Below, in pieces: positions 23,397 through 33,888 of a stretch of 64,000 nt of DNA. The DNA is from Hysterium pulicare CBS 123377. Taxonomy: Eukaryota > Ascomycota > Dothideomycetes > Hysteriales > Hysteriaceae. Under the pieces are notes generated by a model. The model was not told where the DNA came from, ran no database searches, and saw only the letters and a list, made by a program, of their open reading frames with translations. The number at the start of each line of letters is the position of its first letter. The stretch's first letter is position 1. Made by a program: the position numbers and the translations under genes. Where the stretch lies: positions 62,001 to 126,000 of the forward strand of contig AJFK01000780.1 in assembly GCA_000467715.1 (NCBI GenBank), read 5' to 3'.

Positions 23397-23523
23397 GAAG
23401 GACCCCGGTATTACGTATGGCTTGAAGTGAAGTCTCACCCGGCCGTGACTTAAACAAAAATAGAAGTCTAGAAATCTAGGAGTTGTTGGAGCTTTCACGT
23501 CTAAGACAAAATAACCGATAAAA

Positions 23524-24833
23524 TGGGTTCGCTCAAGCCAACCAAAAAGACCATGCTGGCGCAGCAGTAATAAACCCCCCTATCCTTTTGTCTCAAAATA
23601 GGATGTATTGGAGTAGCATAAAAGATTGACATGAGGACAGATACGACAATCGGGACAACAAACTACATCTAAACGAAATCCCTATTCCAGAACCACAGCC
23701 TCATGAAGTGCTAGTCAAAGTTGCCTGCGCATCACTCTGTCATTCCGACGTGATGCATTTTGAGCCAAACGATCAAGGTCTTGTTCTCGGCAAAAATCCT
23801 CTCACGATTGGCCACGAGGCTACTGGGTACGTTGTAGCGACCGGCTCAGATTCCAACGCAAGCAAATTCAAAGAAGGAGATAAAGTCGGCTTTCTTTGTG
23901 CAGTAGAATGTTGCTTTGAATGCGAGCAATGTAGAAAGGTGCACAATAATTGGTGTGCAACAGGAAAGTGTAAAATGCAAGGTTTTACGCTGGATGGCTA
24001 CTTCCAGGAATACGTATGTGTAGACGCCAGAGCTACCATGGTGTTGCCCGACGAGATTGACGTTAAGACTGCTGCACCGTTGTTCTGTGCAGGAGTAACT
24101 GCCTATCACGGCGTCGAAGATTGCGAGTTGAAGCCTGGACAGTGGATGGCCATCATTGGTTGCGGTGGGTTGGGTCACTTAGGTATCCAGTATGCGAAGT
24201 AAGTAATTGCACACATGCTCAATCGAAGAAGCAGACCAGTAGACTAATGGGTTTTTGGCAGAGCAATGGGCTACAAGGTCATCGGCCTGGATATTGCGGA
24301 TCAGGCCCTCGAGGAAGCAAAGAATTGTGGAGCCGACCATGTCTTCAACTCGATGACGGATAAAGATTGGCAAAAGAAGGTTCTGGAGATTACTGGAGGT
24401 GGCGTGGATGCTGCTGTCAATTTCACCGCATCGAAAAGGTCCTACGATGATGCTCCAGCTATCATCAAGCCAGGTCTCGGCCTTCTAATGGTTGTTGGTA
24501 TACCCCTACAGCCCTTACAGCTGAATGCACTGGACATTGCTCTTGGTCGTTACCGCGTGAAGGGTTCTAACAACGGCAGTAAGTCAGACACTTAGGAGCA
24601 GAAAGTTTTAGATGGCTGACCCTCGAGAACAGCATGCTACAACATGAGGCCTGCCATAGAGTTCAGCGCAAAGCACGGCATTAAACCCCATATGACTCTT
24701 TACAAACTTGAGGATGTCCCGAAGATGATCGAGTTGATGGTAAGAGACATGATTGTATACTCGACTAACTTACTAACATTTTGTCCAGAATACTCACAAG
24801 GCTCAAGGACGCATGGGCGTGGCCTTTGACTGA
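23524..24833 (+). CDS. Zinc-dependent alcohol dehydrogenase (medium-chain family)
   Basis: A 356-residue cytosolic-type MDR enzyme interconverting primary alcohols and aldehydes with NAD(H). Introns are 23568-23640, 24199-24261, 24579-24632 and 24740-24788. The 44-bp first exon is needed to bring MLAQQYDNRDNKLHL into frame. The catalytic zinc ligands are visible: the Cys of ASLCHSDV, the His of GHEATG, and the Cys of PLFCAGVT. The structural zinc loop is complete (C-x2-C-x2-C-x7-C within ECCFECEQCRKVHNNWC). The Rossmann motif GCGGLGHLG is followed by an Asp at the end of the second strand (KVIGLDIA), indicating NAD rather than NADP. There is no targeting peptide. The substrate is not determinable. 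Upstream CreA-like sites suggest glucose repression. Confidence 0.92.
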
Positions 24834-25220
24834 ACGTAGTGTTTGGAGTCTGTCTGGGAGTCTCGGGAAGCCTGTATTATTTTGACAATGTCGCAAGTAC
24901 TAGATAGGGCATGTGGAAGCAAATATCTCTGGAACAGAATATCGTTATGAGACCGAGATAGAAAAGGTGGATCTTGATGTTTAACACAAGAAAATAAATG
25001 GTACCAATACAAACGAGATGAATTGCATGAAGGTTGTAGAAATCTGAGGGAGACTTGACGACGCTTTACCAGATGTGGTAAAGTAAACACACCTGGCCAT
25101 GTGATAACGCGCCGCGCCAAGAGTAATTCTGCAAGCCAGCCGCGTCACGAACTTCGTACAAACATTACTCAACCACCAAACCTCCAACCCACCAAATGTA
25201 TGTAAACAGTCCATAAGGAT
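24834..25220. other. Short intergenic region between ADH and RAD54
   Basis: 387 bp between two co-oriented genes, presumably the ADH 3' end and RAD54 promoter. No TATA box or repeat stands out. Confidence 0.45.
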
Positions 25221-27846
25221 ATGGAGATGAGTCTAACATGCTTTAGGCACCGACCCAAGGCTCTCGCAGCAGGCGAAAATAAAGAGAATTGCGGTCCCTC
25301 GCAGAAAGCCAGTCGACTGTACGGAGGCACGCCACAGTCCCTCGACCGACTACACCGACCCTTCAAATGTCCCGGTTCAGCAGCACCCTCGCGAACATCT
25401 GAGAAGCCATCTAGAAAGCGACGGAAGATCAGCTATGCAGATGCGGACGGTAGTACGGAAGATGGCGACAAGGCATACACGAATGATGATAGGCTTGCCC
25501 TTGCCACCCGGGATATCAACAAATTTCCGGTTTTCAAGGTGAAGGATAAGGACAGTATGTTCAAGCAGAAGTTTTCGATCCCATTGCTGAACAAGGATAC
25601 TGGAAGCTACAACCCTTTCCGGCCGGCTCCTTTACTGGGTATGAGACTGGGAACGGTATTCGTTGCTAAACCGCTCCACGACCCGAGTGGGGAGTTTGCC
25701 ATCGTCTTGTATGATCCTACGGTTGACGAAAAGCCCGTTCAGAAAGAAGAGGCTGAACAGAAATTGAGCCAAGAGGAAGTTAAGACGTTGGACGTCCCAA
25801 TAGTACACAAAAGTCTCGCGGATATTTTGGGGTTGAAGAAGAAAGTAGATGATGAGAAGCCGAAGGTCCCTGTGGTCATTGACCCACGATTAGCCAAGGT
25901 CCTTCGGCCACATCAGGTCGAAGGAGTCAAGGTAAACCTAATGTCTTTGCTCTCAAACCTCAATGCTAACTGCTGTAGTTTTTATATCGATGCACAACTG
26001 GCCTGATCGATGAGAAAGCAAATGGGTGTATCATGGCAGATGAGATGGGCCTGGGCAAGACTGTGAGTTTCCAACAACGATTTCATGTGCACTTTTCGGA
26101 TGACGCTGACTCTGATAGCTCCAATGTATCACTTTGATGTGGACCTTGTTGAAGCAATCCCCTGATGCCGGCAAATCTACTATTCAGAAGTGTGTCATTG
26201 CGTGCCCTTCCAGTCTCGTGAGAAATTGGGCAAATGAACTAGGTGTGTAGTTCCACTTTAAATTGCTAGGTCTTTCATTGACAGCATTAGTGAAATGGCT
26301 TGGTAAAGATGCCGTCACGCCATTCGCCATCGACGGCAAAGCATCAAAAGAGGAGTTGACGCAGCAACTGCGACAGTGGTCCAGTGCCACTGGGCGTGCA
26401 GTAGTTAGACCCGTCCTCATCGTCTCGTATGAGACCCTTCGTCTTAATGTCGAAGAATTGGCAAACACGCCCATTGGCCTGCTTCTATGCGATGAAGGAC
26501 ATCGATTAAAGAACGGAGAGAGCCTGACATTTACAGCTCTGAACGGCTTGAATGTCCAAAGACGAGTCATCCTTTCTGGTACTCCGATCCAGAACGATCT
26601 ATCAGAGTATTTTTCCCTCCTCAACTTCGCCAATCCTAGCTATCTAGGGACTCGAATGGAGTTCCGCAAGAAATACGAAATTCCCATCCTGCGAGGTCGC
26701 GATGCTGCGGGCACCGATGCCGATCGTCAACGCGGTGACGAACGCCTGGCTGAACTTCTTACGCTGGTCAATAAGTTTATTATACGCCGGACTAACGATA
26801 TTCTATCCAAGTATCTCCCTGTTAAATACGAACACGTCGTATTCTGCAACCTATCGCCTTTCCAAAGGGACCTCTACAATCACTTCATACAGTCACCCGA
26901 TATCCAAAAGCTTCTACGGGGCAAAGGCAGTCAGCCACTCAAAGCCATTGGCATGCTCAAGAAGCTGTGCAACCACCCAGATCTTCTCGACCTTCCTACC
27001 GACTTGCCAGGGTGCGAAAACTTCCTTCCTGACGATTTCGTCCCTAAAGATGCTCGAGGCAGAGACCGAGACGTCAAAGTCTGGTACTCGGGCAAAGTGC
27101 AAGTACTAGATCGTATGCTTGCCCGCATTCGTGCCGATACCAACGATAAAATTGTTCTCATATCGAACTATACTCAAACACTCGATATCTTCCAGAACCT
27201 CTGCCGCGCTCGCCAATACGGCTGCCTTCGTCTCGACGGAACCATGAATGTCAGCAAGCGTCAAAAGCTTGTTGACAAATTCAATGACCTCGAAGGGCCC
27301 GAATTTGTCTTTCTACTCTCCTCAAAAGCAGGTGGTTGCGGATTGAATCTAATTGGCGCTAACCGTCTCATTCTCTTCGACCCAGACTGGAACCCTGCAG
27401 CCGACCAACAAGCCCTGGCTCGTGTATGGCGAGATGGTCAAAAGAAGGATTGCTTTGTCTACCGATTCATCGCAACCGGCACCATCGAGGAGAAAATCTT
27501 CCAGCGGCAGTCGCATAAGCAATCGCTCTCGTCGTGCGTAGTCGACTCGGCAGAAGACGTCGAACGCCACTTCACTCTTGATTCGCTGCGTGAGCTCTTT
27601 CAATATCGGGACAACACCACCAGCGACACCCACGACACCTTCAAGTGTAAGCGGTGCAGGAAGGAGGATGGTCGGCAAGCCATCAAGGCTCCGGCAATGC
27701 TGTACGGCGACACCAGCACCTGGAACCATTTTGTCAACGATGGAGAGACCGGTCCGCTGGGCAAGATCCAGGATTTGTTGCTGAGGCAGGAAACTGCACA
27801 AGGCGTCAATGAGGTAAGTGCCGTGTTCCAATATATTAGCCATTGA
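25221..27846 (+). CDS. RAD54: DNA repair and recombination ATPase RAD54
   Basis: An 826-residue Snf2-family dsDNA translocase that works with Rad51 in homologous recombination. Introns are 25932-25978, 26063-26118 and 26243-26284. After a basic N-terminus with RKRRKI (nuclear localisation) come [14 protein letters not shown] (Q-motif region), DEMGLGKT (Walker A, about residue 260), [20 protein letters not shown] (DEGH box, about 375), [11 protein letters not shown] (motif III), then the second lobe with [19 protein letters not shown] and [12 protein letters not shown] (motif VI). A Cys-rich segment (CKRCRKEDG) and [11 protein letters not shown] end the protein, as in Rad54 proteins. The start is the least certain point: 25221 is the first in-frame ATG, and a short upstream exon is possible. 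Confidence 0.92.
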
Positions 27847-28179
27847 TCATTGGTACCGGGCTCTGGGGACCGGGGTTGGAACCGGGTCGTGCGGAACTCA
27901 GAGTTGAGGTTCGCTCTGTCTGTGTTACAAGGCCATAAGGTAAACTCGGTTGTTGGTGTTTGTGGGGCATCCCTGGCCACAGGGCTACGTTTTTTCTTGG
28001 GAAAGGGCATTGTTTAAATTACCACTCCGCATGTTGGTCGCGTGGTAGCGAGGAGGTCTGTCTCACTTGTCGGGGCCAGAAAAACCTCGCTTTTGGTGTT
28101 GTGCATGTAGAACTTATAACCTATTAAAACATTCCGGCTAAAATCATAAACTATTGAACCCCCAAACAGCATCTGCACA
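27847..28179. other. Convergent intergenic region RAD54/laccase
   Basis: 333 bp between two stop codons of convergent genes; only 3' ends are expected. Nothing else is visible. Confidence 0.45.
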
Positions 28180-30191
28180 TCATACTCCCGAGTCATCCTC
28201 TACCAGGGCTGAACTGCCCACATAGGAATCCCATGCTGCACATGTCGAATTCAGAGTATCGGCGTCGATGAGCGCGGGTATCTCGGATAGTCGCTCGACG
28301 AATTGTAGAGCGAGTCCTTCGGAGGTATGCCACCCGATATGACAATGCATGAGCTGCAGCTGGTTGTTAGCTACTGTTCTTATACTCGCAGCAATACCGC
28401 AAGGAGAAGGTGGACATGGTTGAATAAACTTACCCAAGCTCCCGGGTTATCTGTGAGGAATGCCAGGACCAAGTACCCTGAGACCGGCAGCGTAGCAACG
28501 TCCCGGCGCGGTGGGTTATCGAGGTTCAATGTAACTGAGGAGTCATAGTCCGCATTTTCGGCTTGGGCGAGAATATAGAAATCGTGGCCTGCGGAGAGTC
28601 AGAATCCGGATCTAAAACAGGGGATCGAGGATATTTGGAATAAGCTTACCGTGTAGATGGATAGGGTGCGGCACTGGAATTGCAGTCTCGATCACCCAGT
28701 ATACCCATTCGTTTGCTGTGTCTAATTCGTAGACAGATTCTTCCGTGGTCCAGGTCGTGTCGTTGTTGTAGATCTCGAGAATTGTGGGGTCGTTCCATTC
28801 AACCTGGAAGCTATCAATGGCAATCTGCCAGCGGAACAATCCGTCAGAATTCTTGCCAACAGTGACGGACAAGTCTTGTCCTGTTGGGCTAGAGACTGAT
28901 TGTGAGAGAGCTGGCACAAGAGATGCGGTGGGCATATCAACGCAATCATCTGTGTAGGCATATTCCGTAGTTGTAGGATCTGCCGTGCTGCTCGAATCAT
29001 AACGAACGATTCCACGGATGTCGTCGCTGTTGTCGTTGTTACTACAAGTAGCTTGCGGAATCGCACGCATCCAGTAGTCTGCAGTACCCTGATCGGCTTC
29101 AACGATCACATCGTAGCGTTGCCCTGTTCCAAGTAAGCGGAAGATCGGCACCAGCTCTAACTTTACACAACATACCCATGGTAATATCTAGTACATCGGT
29201 AGTGAATGGAGTGATCGGCACGAAATCAGCCGCAATGACAGTCAATGTATGGTTGTCGATGGAAAACTTAAAATGAGTGTCGATAGCTCCATTGATTATA
29301 CGCATCAGATATTTTGTTCCAGATGTAAAAGTCGTTTCGAATCGGGAGCCGGCACCGTCCCATACATTCGTGCCATTGATCAATCCCGTGTCCATCAAAG
29401 GGGGACCGGTGACCTGGGCATAAGTATACAGTGAATCAACAGTGTCGTGGCTCCAGTCGTTGAGGAATAGGCTGCCCAAATCCTCATCATAATTGCCAGT
29501 TGCAGGTCCATGTATGATGATTGGCCCTGGAAGAAATAATAAGTTTCCGATCGCTTGGGTGTGGTTAGACTCAGCTTACCAAAAACGCCCTCCCACGCTT
29601 GCAATGAGAAGTGAGAATGATACCACGACGTTCCGTACTGAACGGCTTTCCACTGGTATGTCAAGGATTCCCCAGGCTGCATATCTTAGCAATGGTATTG
29701 AGAAATAAGACCAGACTGGACTTACAGCTATTGGGCACTGTGTGATACTGGGAACCCCATCATTCTGGTTTGTCCAATTCTGGCGAACGCCATGCCAATG
29801 AATTCCAGTTCCATTATTTGCGAGACTGTTTGTGACGTGTACGATCACTGTATCTCCCCAGTTGGCTTCGATGGTAGGGCCTGGCACAGTGCCGTTGACC
29901 GCTAATACTACACGGTCAACACCATCTGGCGCTAGTGTGACGTTTGTAACTTCAAGCCAATACTAATCGAATCAGTAAGATCTCGCTTGTGGCATAGTCG
30001 TCGCCTACCTCAACTTCAACCCCAGTGTCCGGGCCACTAGTATAGTAGTCGGTGCTCGTATCATAATCGCACCAAACGCTTCGATCACTTGCTGTGTTGC
30101 CATCACAGGTGGCTCTCGGAGCAACAACTTTGGGAGCGGGTGAAGCAGCTACAGCTAAAAGATAAGATAAAAAGATAGGAGCTAGTTTCAT
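28180..30191 (-). CDS. Secreted laccase (multicopper oxidase)
   Basis: A 556-residue ascomycete laccase that oxidises phenolics with reduction of O2 to water. Seven exons are separated by introns at 28354-28433, 28589-28649, 29124-29175, 29527-29579, 29677-29725 and 29963-30008, and sum exactly in frame. Residues 1-16 are a signal peptide (MKLAPIFLSYLLAVAA). The four copper-ligand motifs are intact: IHWHGVRQNWTNQNDG (L1), SWYHSHFSLQAWEGVFG (L2), PHPIHLHGHDFYIL (L3) and LMHCHIGWHTSEGLALQF (L4). The residue ten after the L4 Cys is Leu, as in higher-potential enzymes. The C-terminus is DSGV, the DSG-type plug conserved in ascomycete laccases. Cys and Asn-glycosylation sites fit secretion. It is convergent with RAD54 and divergent from a small secreted protein. 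Confidence 0.95.
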
Positions 30192-32330
30192 TTTGAGTTC
30201 ACGAAATCCCGGAAAGGAAGAATGGTCTAAAAGTTCGGCAAAGAAGGAACGACTTGCCGTAGCGATAGAAGTAATTCAATAGATGTCTGGCAAAAGAAAG
30301 AAGCTGCGCGGTTGCAGATGCAATTGACTTACATTCAACACCTTCTTCAACTATATATGCAGATAGCTATACGCAGGCTCACCTGATCGAGTTCATCACA
30401 ATTTCGTATCCACCTTTGGATGCCGCGTTTTCCATTACCGTATGCGTGAGTGATCCTACACTGCATAAGTTGCAGACGCCGTATGCAGAAGGTTAAAATG
30501 GTGTAACGTGGCTATCCACGCGGCCAAGACTGCCATAAGCAAGAGCTTTGGTACGGAGATGGTATTTCCGTTAAGAAAGCGTTCTATCATCGCTGAGATA
30601 GAGCTACGGTTAAACTTGACGTTGGGTCCACTATCTGCTTGAAATAGCAATAGACACATAGAAATGGTGTGACTGCAGTATTCTGATAGTCGCATGGCGC
30701 GTTGGGTGTTCGTAAGCGTGTGATGGAGCCTTGTCATGTCCAACTATTGATGGCGCTATTGGTGTGATACTCTTCCTTTAGCTCCTTGAACCATGGAATG
30801 AGGTTCTGTTCGAAGTAATAACCCGAGGGGAAGGTAAGCTACACACTCGGGGCGATTCGGCCAGATGAAGGGGTATGTGCATGCTCCTATACATTGAAGG
30901 AGAATTCCGTACCTAATAAAGCAGCCAATCCTAGTAAGCGTTGTATACATCAAAAGGAACTTCAAGTTATACACCTATGTTTGACTTGGTCCATCATCTC
31001 CGCATCACGGGCTTGGCTTAATTCGAATGATCTACCGAAACAGCGCAGGGTATGTGGGTTTCGACTTCTTCGCTACCATGAATTGGGGCGAAGGCCATTT
31101 GCCATGCATGCACAGTCTTACGCAGCAAGCCAGGGAGTTCTCTGGCAAGTGCCCTGCAATTTTTCTGGATGCGAGTAAATTCAGCAGACTATAGTTTCGG
31201 AGGGCGGCCAAGACAGTTGTTTTGGATAGATGTAGGGTGTTTCTGAGTGGAGCTGCAGTTCTCAATTTAATGTTCGACTCGTGAAAATAGGCGGTGCTAC
31301 GTGCTCCAGGGCCAGTGCGGGATCCACCAAGTTAGAGCCGCCTCAATGGTCTCCAATGAGAAAGCACAAATACGACGAGATGATGATGTGGAAGCTTCGC
31401 CGACCTTGAATGGGGCGTGGGGTCTGTGGTTGAGGATGTCCGCGCAGAAGGTTCTTACTATGTGGAGACGACCGCAAGATAGGCTCGCTAATGCCGGTTC
31501 CCCGTTAATAGCGGGTGGAGATATAACTACGGATGGGGTTGAGAAAAGCATATTGGGACAAGTAGAAGCAATGTTTTGGGTCGATACAGGGGTGAATGCA
31601 GATAGATCTTGGCGAGAGTACGGGCCACCTCGTGCCGAAGCCAGGGTGATTGAGTAACGAATGCTCCGAGGTGATGCATTTCGGGGGCCACAACGGTCAA
31701 CGCACCCAGAACGACAATGTTTCCGCATCGCCAGGATCTTCTGCGGGGCTGGCACAGGGAAGTTCGAAGGTGCGTGGCATTCCCAAATGCCAAGCCACAG
31801 GGAAACAAGCCTCTTTACGTGCGCTCTCACGGCGCCACGCCGCGCGTCGTAAGCCTTACCGGCATTCCTTCAATGCAGGAACAAAACTCGAGGAAACACG
31901 TCCTGGGATGACCACTGCAGATTTCCTATTTCGTTGTCAGGCGTTAGTAGTCTCCGAAAATAGACTAAACGATGATTGCTGTTTGATGTTCGCCCTCGCA
32001 GCTGATCCACTAAATTGGATCCTAGAGTTTGTGTCAATATTGGACACGATGAAATGGTCCGAGACCGGCTGGATGACCCTATTGCAAGGGCTATCATGCG
32101 TCTCTAGACTCGTCAGCAGTTTTCAGTAGTGGTGTCCTTGGAAGGTGACGCTCCTCTCCTGTGCATTTCTCTGATAGACGCAACTGTCAAGTTGTCTAGG
32201 ATTTTAGGGTGGCTAATTATGTATGTATATCAGAGGGTAGCACACCTACACCTCCACCTGATGACCACTCACCAAACGCAGGTATCTATATACACCAACC
32301 TTCATTCATTCATACTTCTTACTTCACATC
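30192..32330. other. Divergent intergenic region laccase / secreted protein
   Basis: About 2.1 kb between divergent secreted-protein genes. A TATATA element at 30352-30357 lies 160 bp upstream of the laccase ATG. Open frames of up to 177 codons at 31.3-32.1 kb overlap one another on both strands and show no recognisable domain, so I leave them unannotated. Confidence 0.45.
30352..30357 (-). promoter_or_regulatory. TATA box of the laccase gene
   Basis: TATATA on the minus strand, 160 bp before the laccase start codon. Position and sequence fit; no experimental support is available here. Confidence 0.45.
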
Positions 32331-33014
32331 ATGATTTCTTTCATTCCTTTGGTCGCAGCTATCGCAGCCTGTGCTGTTCCAACCGCCTCGGCGTTCGACT
32401 TGAATCGTCGGGCGGACCAGAGCCCAACGAATTTCACTCTTTACGCATACGGGAAGAACATTACTGCTGGTTTGCAGCTGTTCTACGGTGATGGTAGGCG
32501 ATTCCAAACCATTGTTGATCATAGCATACGTCTTGACTGATTGTGAAGGTTATGCGTACATCGGTCCTCGAGCTCCTTCTTTTGTGACGCAAGCTGTGAA
32601 CATTACTCGTGAGCAGCCTGGACTCGTTTGGAGATGATTCTCAAAACTAACGAGTCAGTGACGAGCACGAGTTCGGATACAACGTTCGTTGCTAGTACCA
32701 ACCAATCCACAAATTGGACGACGCAACCACAAATGTACATCGATACATCCACAGATTCACTCAACGCTGTCGGCTTCACCTTTGATAGTGATCAGCTAAC
32801 AGATGGGGAAACCGTGGACGGCTTTGGCCTGTATGGTGGTTGGGCCTTCCACATGAGTGACGAAGAGAAGGTGGAGATGAAGTTCTATGCAACATCCACT
32901 AACGAAACCGATATCTATGAGGTTAAATGGAACGGGGCAAACACAAGTGCGACGGATGCTACGGCGATTGCTCTGAGAACGGTAGCTCCAGCCCCGGGGG
33001 CTTCGTCGACTTAG
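32331..33014 (+). CDS. Small secreted N-glycosylated protein of unknown function
   Basis: A 192-residue predicted secreted protein from three exons (introns 32494-32548 and 32609-32658). Residues 1-21 are a signal peptide (MISFIPLVAAIAACAVPTASA); FDLNRRADQS follows, with RR as a possible pro-peptide cleavage site. The mature protein has many N-x-S/T sites (NFT, NIT, NQS, NWT, NET, NTS), no Cys after the signal peptide, and a beta-rich composition (TLYAYGKNITAGLQLFYGDG; GFGLYGGWAFHMSDEEKVEM). The tail APAPGASST resembles a short linker. The pattern is common in ascomycete secretome hypotheticals. I do not recognise a named domain. The divergent laccase neighbour suggests, but does not show, a shared extracellular context. 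Confidence 0.8.
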
Positions 33015-33888
33015 TATCAAAGCTTGTGACTCGATGTCAAGAGGTGATTGATCTACGCGTTTCAGATTGTTTCGTCTTCGGCTTCTTAGTTTCGAGTAAT
33101 ACTTTTGATGAACCGTAGTCAGAAATAGTTCGTTTGAAATTGAATCTAGCTTCGCATGTCAACTGGATTTCTCTTGATTTCGGGTGATCATGGAATATGA
33201 AGGTACGATAGACGGCGACCCTGCTCAACATCCACACCACCCAAGATATTTCGTATACCATAGACCCAGGCCATCCCTTTTAGGTGTAAGGTTTAAAGCA
33301 GATCTAATGGTTTATTTCTACCGAACGGAGGGCGCTTCCGCTTTCCCAAATCGAAAGCAAACCACATGTGCTTCCTTGGCCGTGCTGGAAAGGAAACGCA
33401 TGTGTTGATGTCCAACTTGAACCGTTAGGATCCCTCAATCGTCCTTGCAGAGTAATGGAGTCAACAGGTCTGGCGGATGCTTCATTCCCGTGCCTGAACT
33501 GGGCGGCGGTGGAAGGTAAGGTATGAAACTTGGAGAGAACAGGGGGTGTGGACGTACGTACGATCTCCGGCAAGGAATAACATTCTACCGAAGCAAGCCG
33601 GGCATGGCCCAAGCTCTCGCGACTTTTGCATCAAGCTCAGGATGGAGCCTTGAGCAACTGAGGTTGCAACCAATGTGGATCAATATGCAGTAGATACTTC
33701 GTTCTCGACACTGGCGTGTCAGCTGCTATAAACACAACCGACTTTCGCCACGCATCCCACATTATTACTCCAGACCGCACCACTTCGTCAGAAGATCCTC
33801 CGACTAACTACACCATCTCGTAGGCAGTTCCTCTGAGCTGCGCTACCTCTGAGGAAGTACATCTACTCTTATAGAGCTAATCAAAACG
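33015..33888. other. Intergenic region upstream of the DEAH helicase gene
   Basis: About 870 bp. A TATAAA-like element sits at 33726-33732, roughly 160 bp before the helicase ATG. I looked here for coding sequence of the missing helicase N-terminus and found none that is convincing. Confidence 0.5.

Larger units (their letters stand above)
22331..23523. other. Eroded sequence and alcohol dehydrogenase promoter
   Basis: About 1.2 kb between the lyase relic and the dehydrogenase start. The left part has broken frames with no recognisable product. The right part carries GC-rich sites and a TATA box that probably serve the dehydrogenase gene. Confidence 0.45.

Noticed and set aside
31297-31830. 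177-codon minus-strand frame between laccase and the secreted protein
   Set aside because: Overlapped by equally long plus-strand frames; no motif or secretion signal, so probably chance.
23524-33014. ADH, laccase and secreted protein as a secondary-metabolite cluster
   Set aside because: No polyketide synthase, peptide synthetase, terpene cyclase, P450 or pathway regulator is nearby, and RAD54, a housekeeping gene, sits between them.
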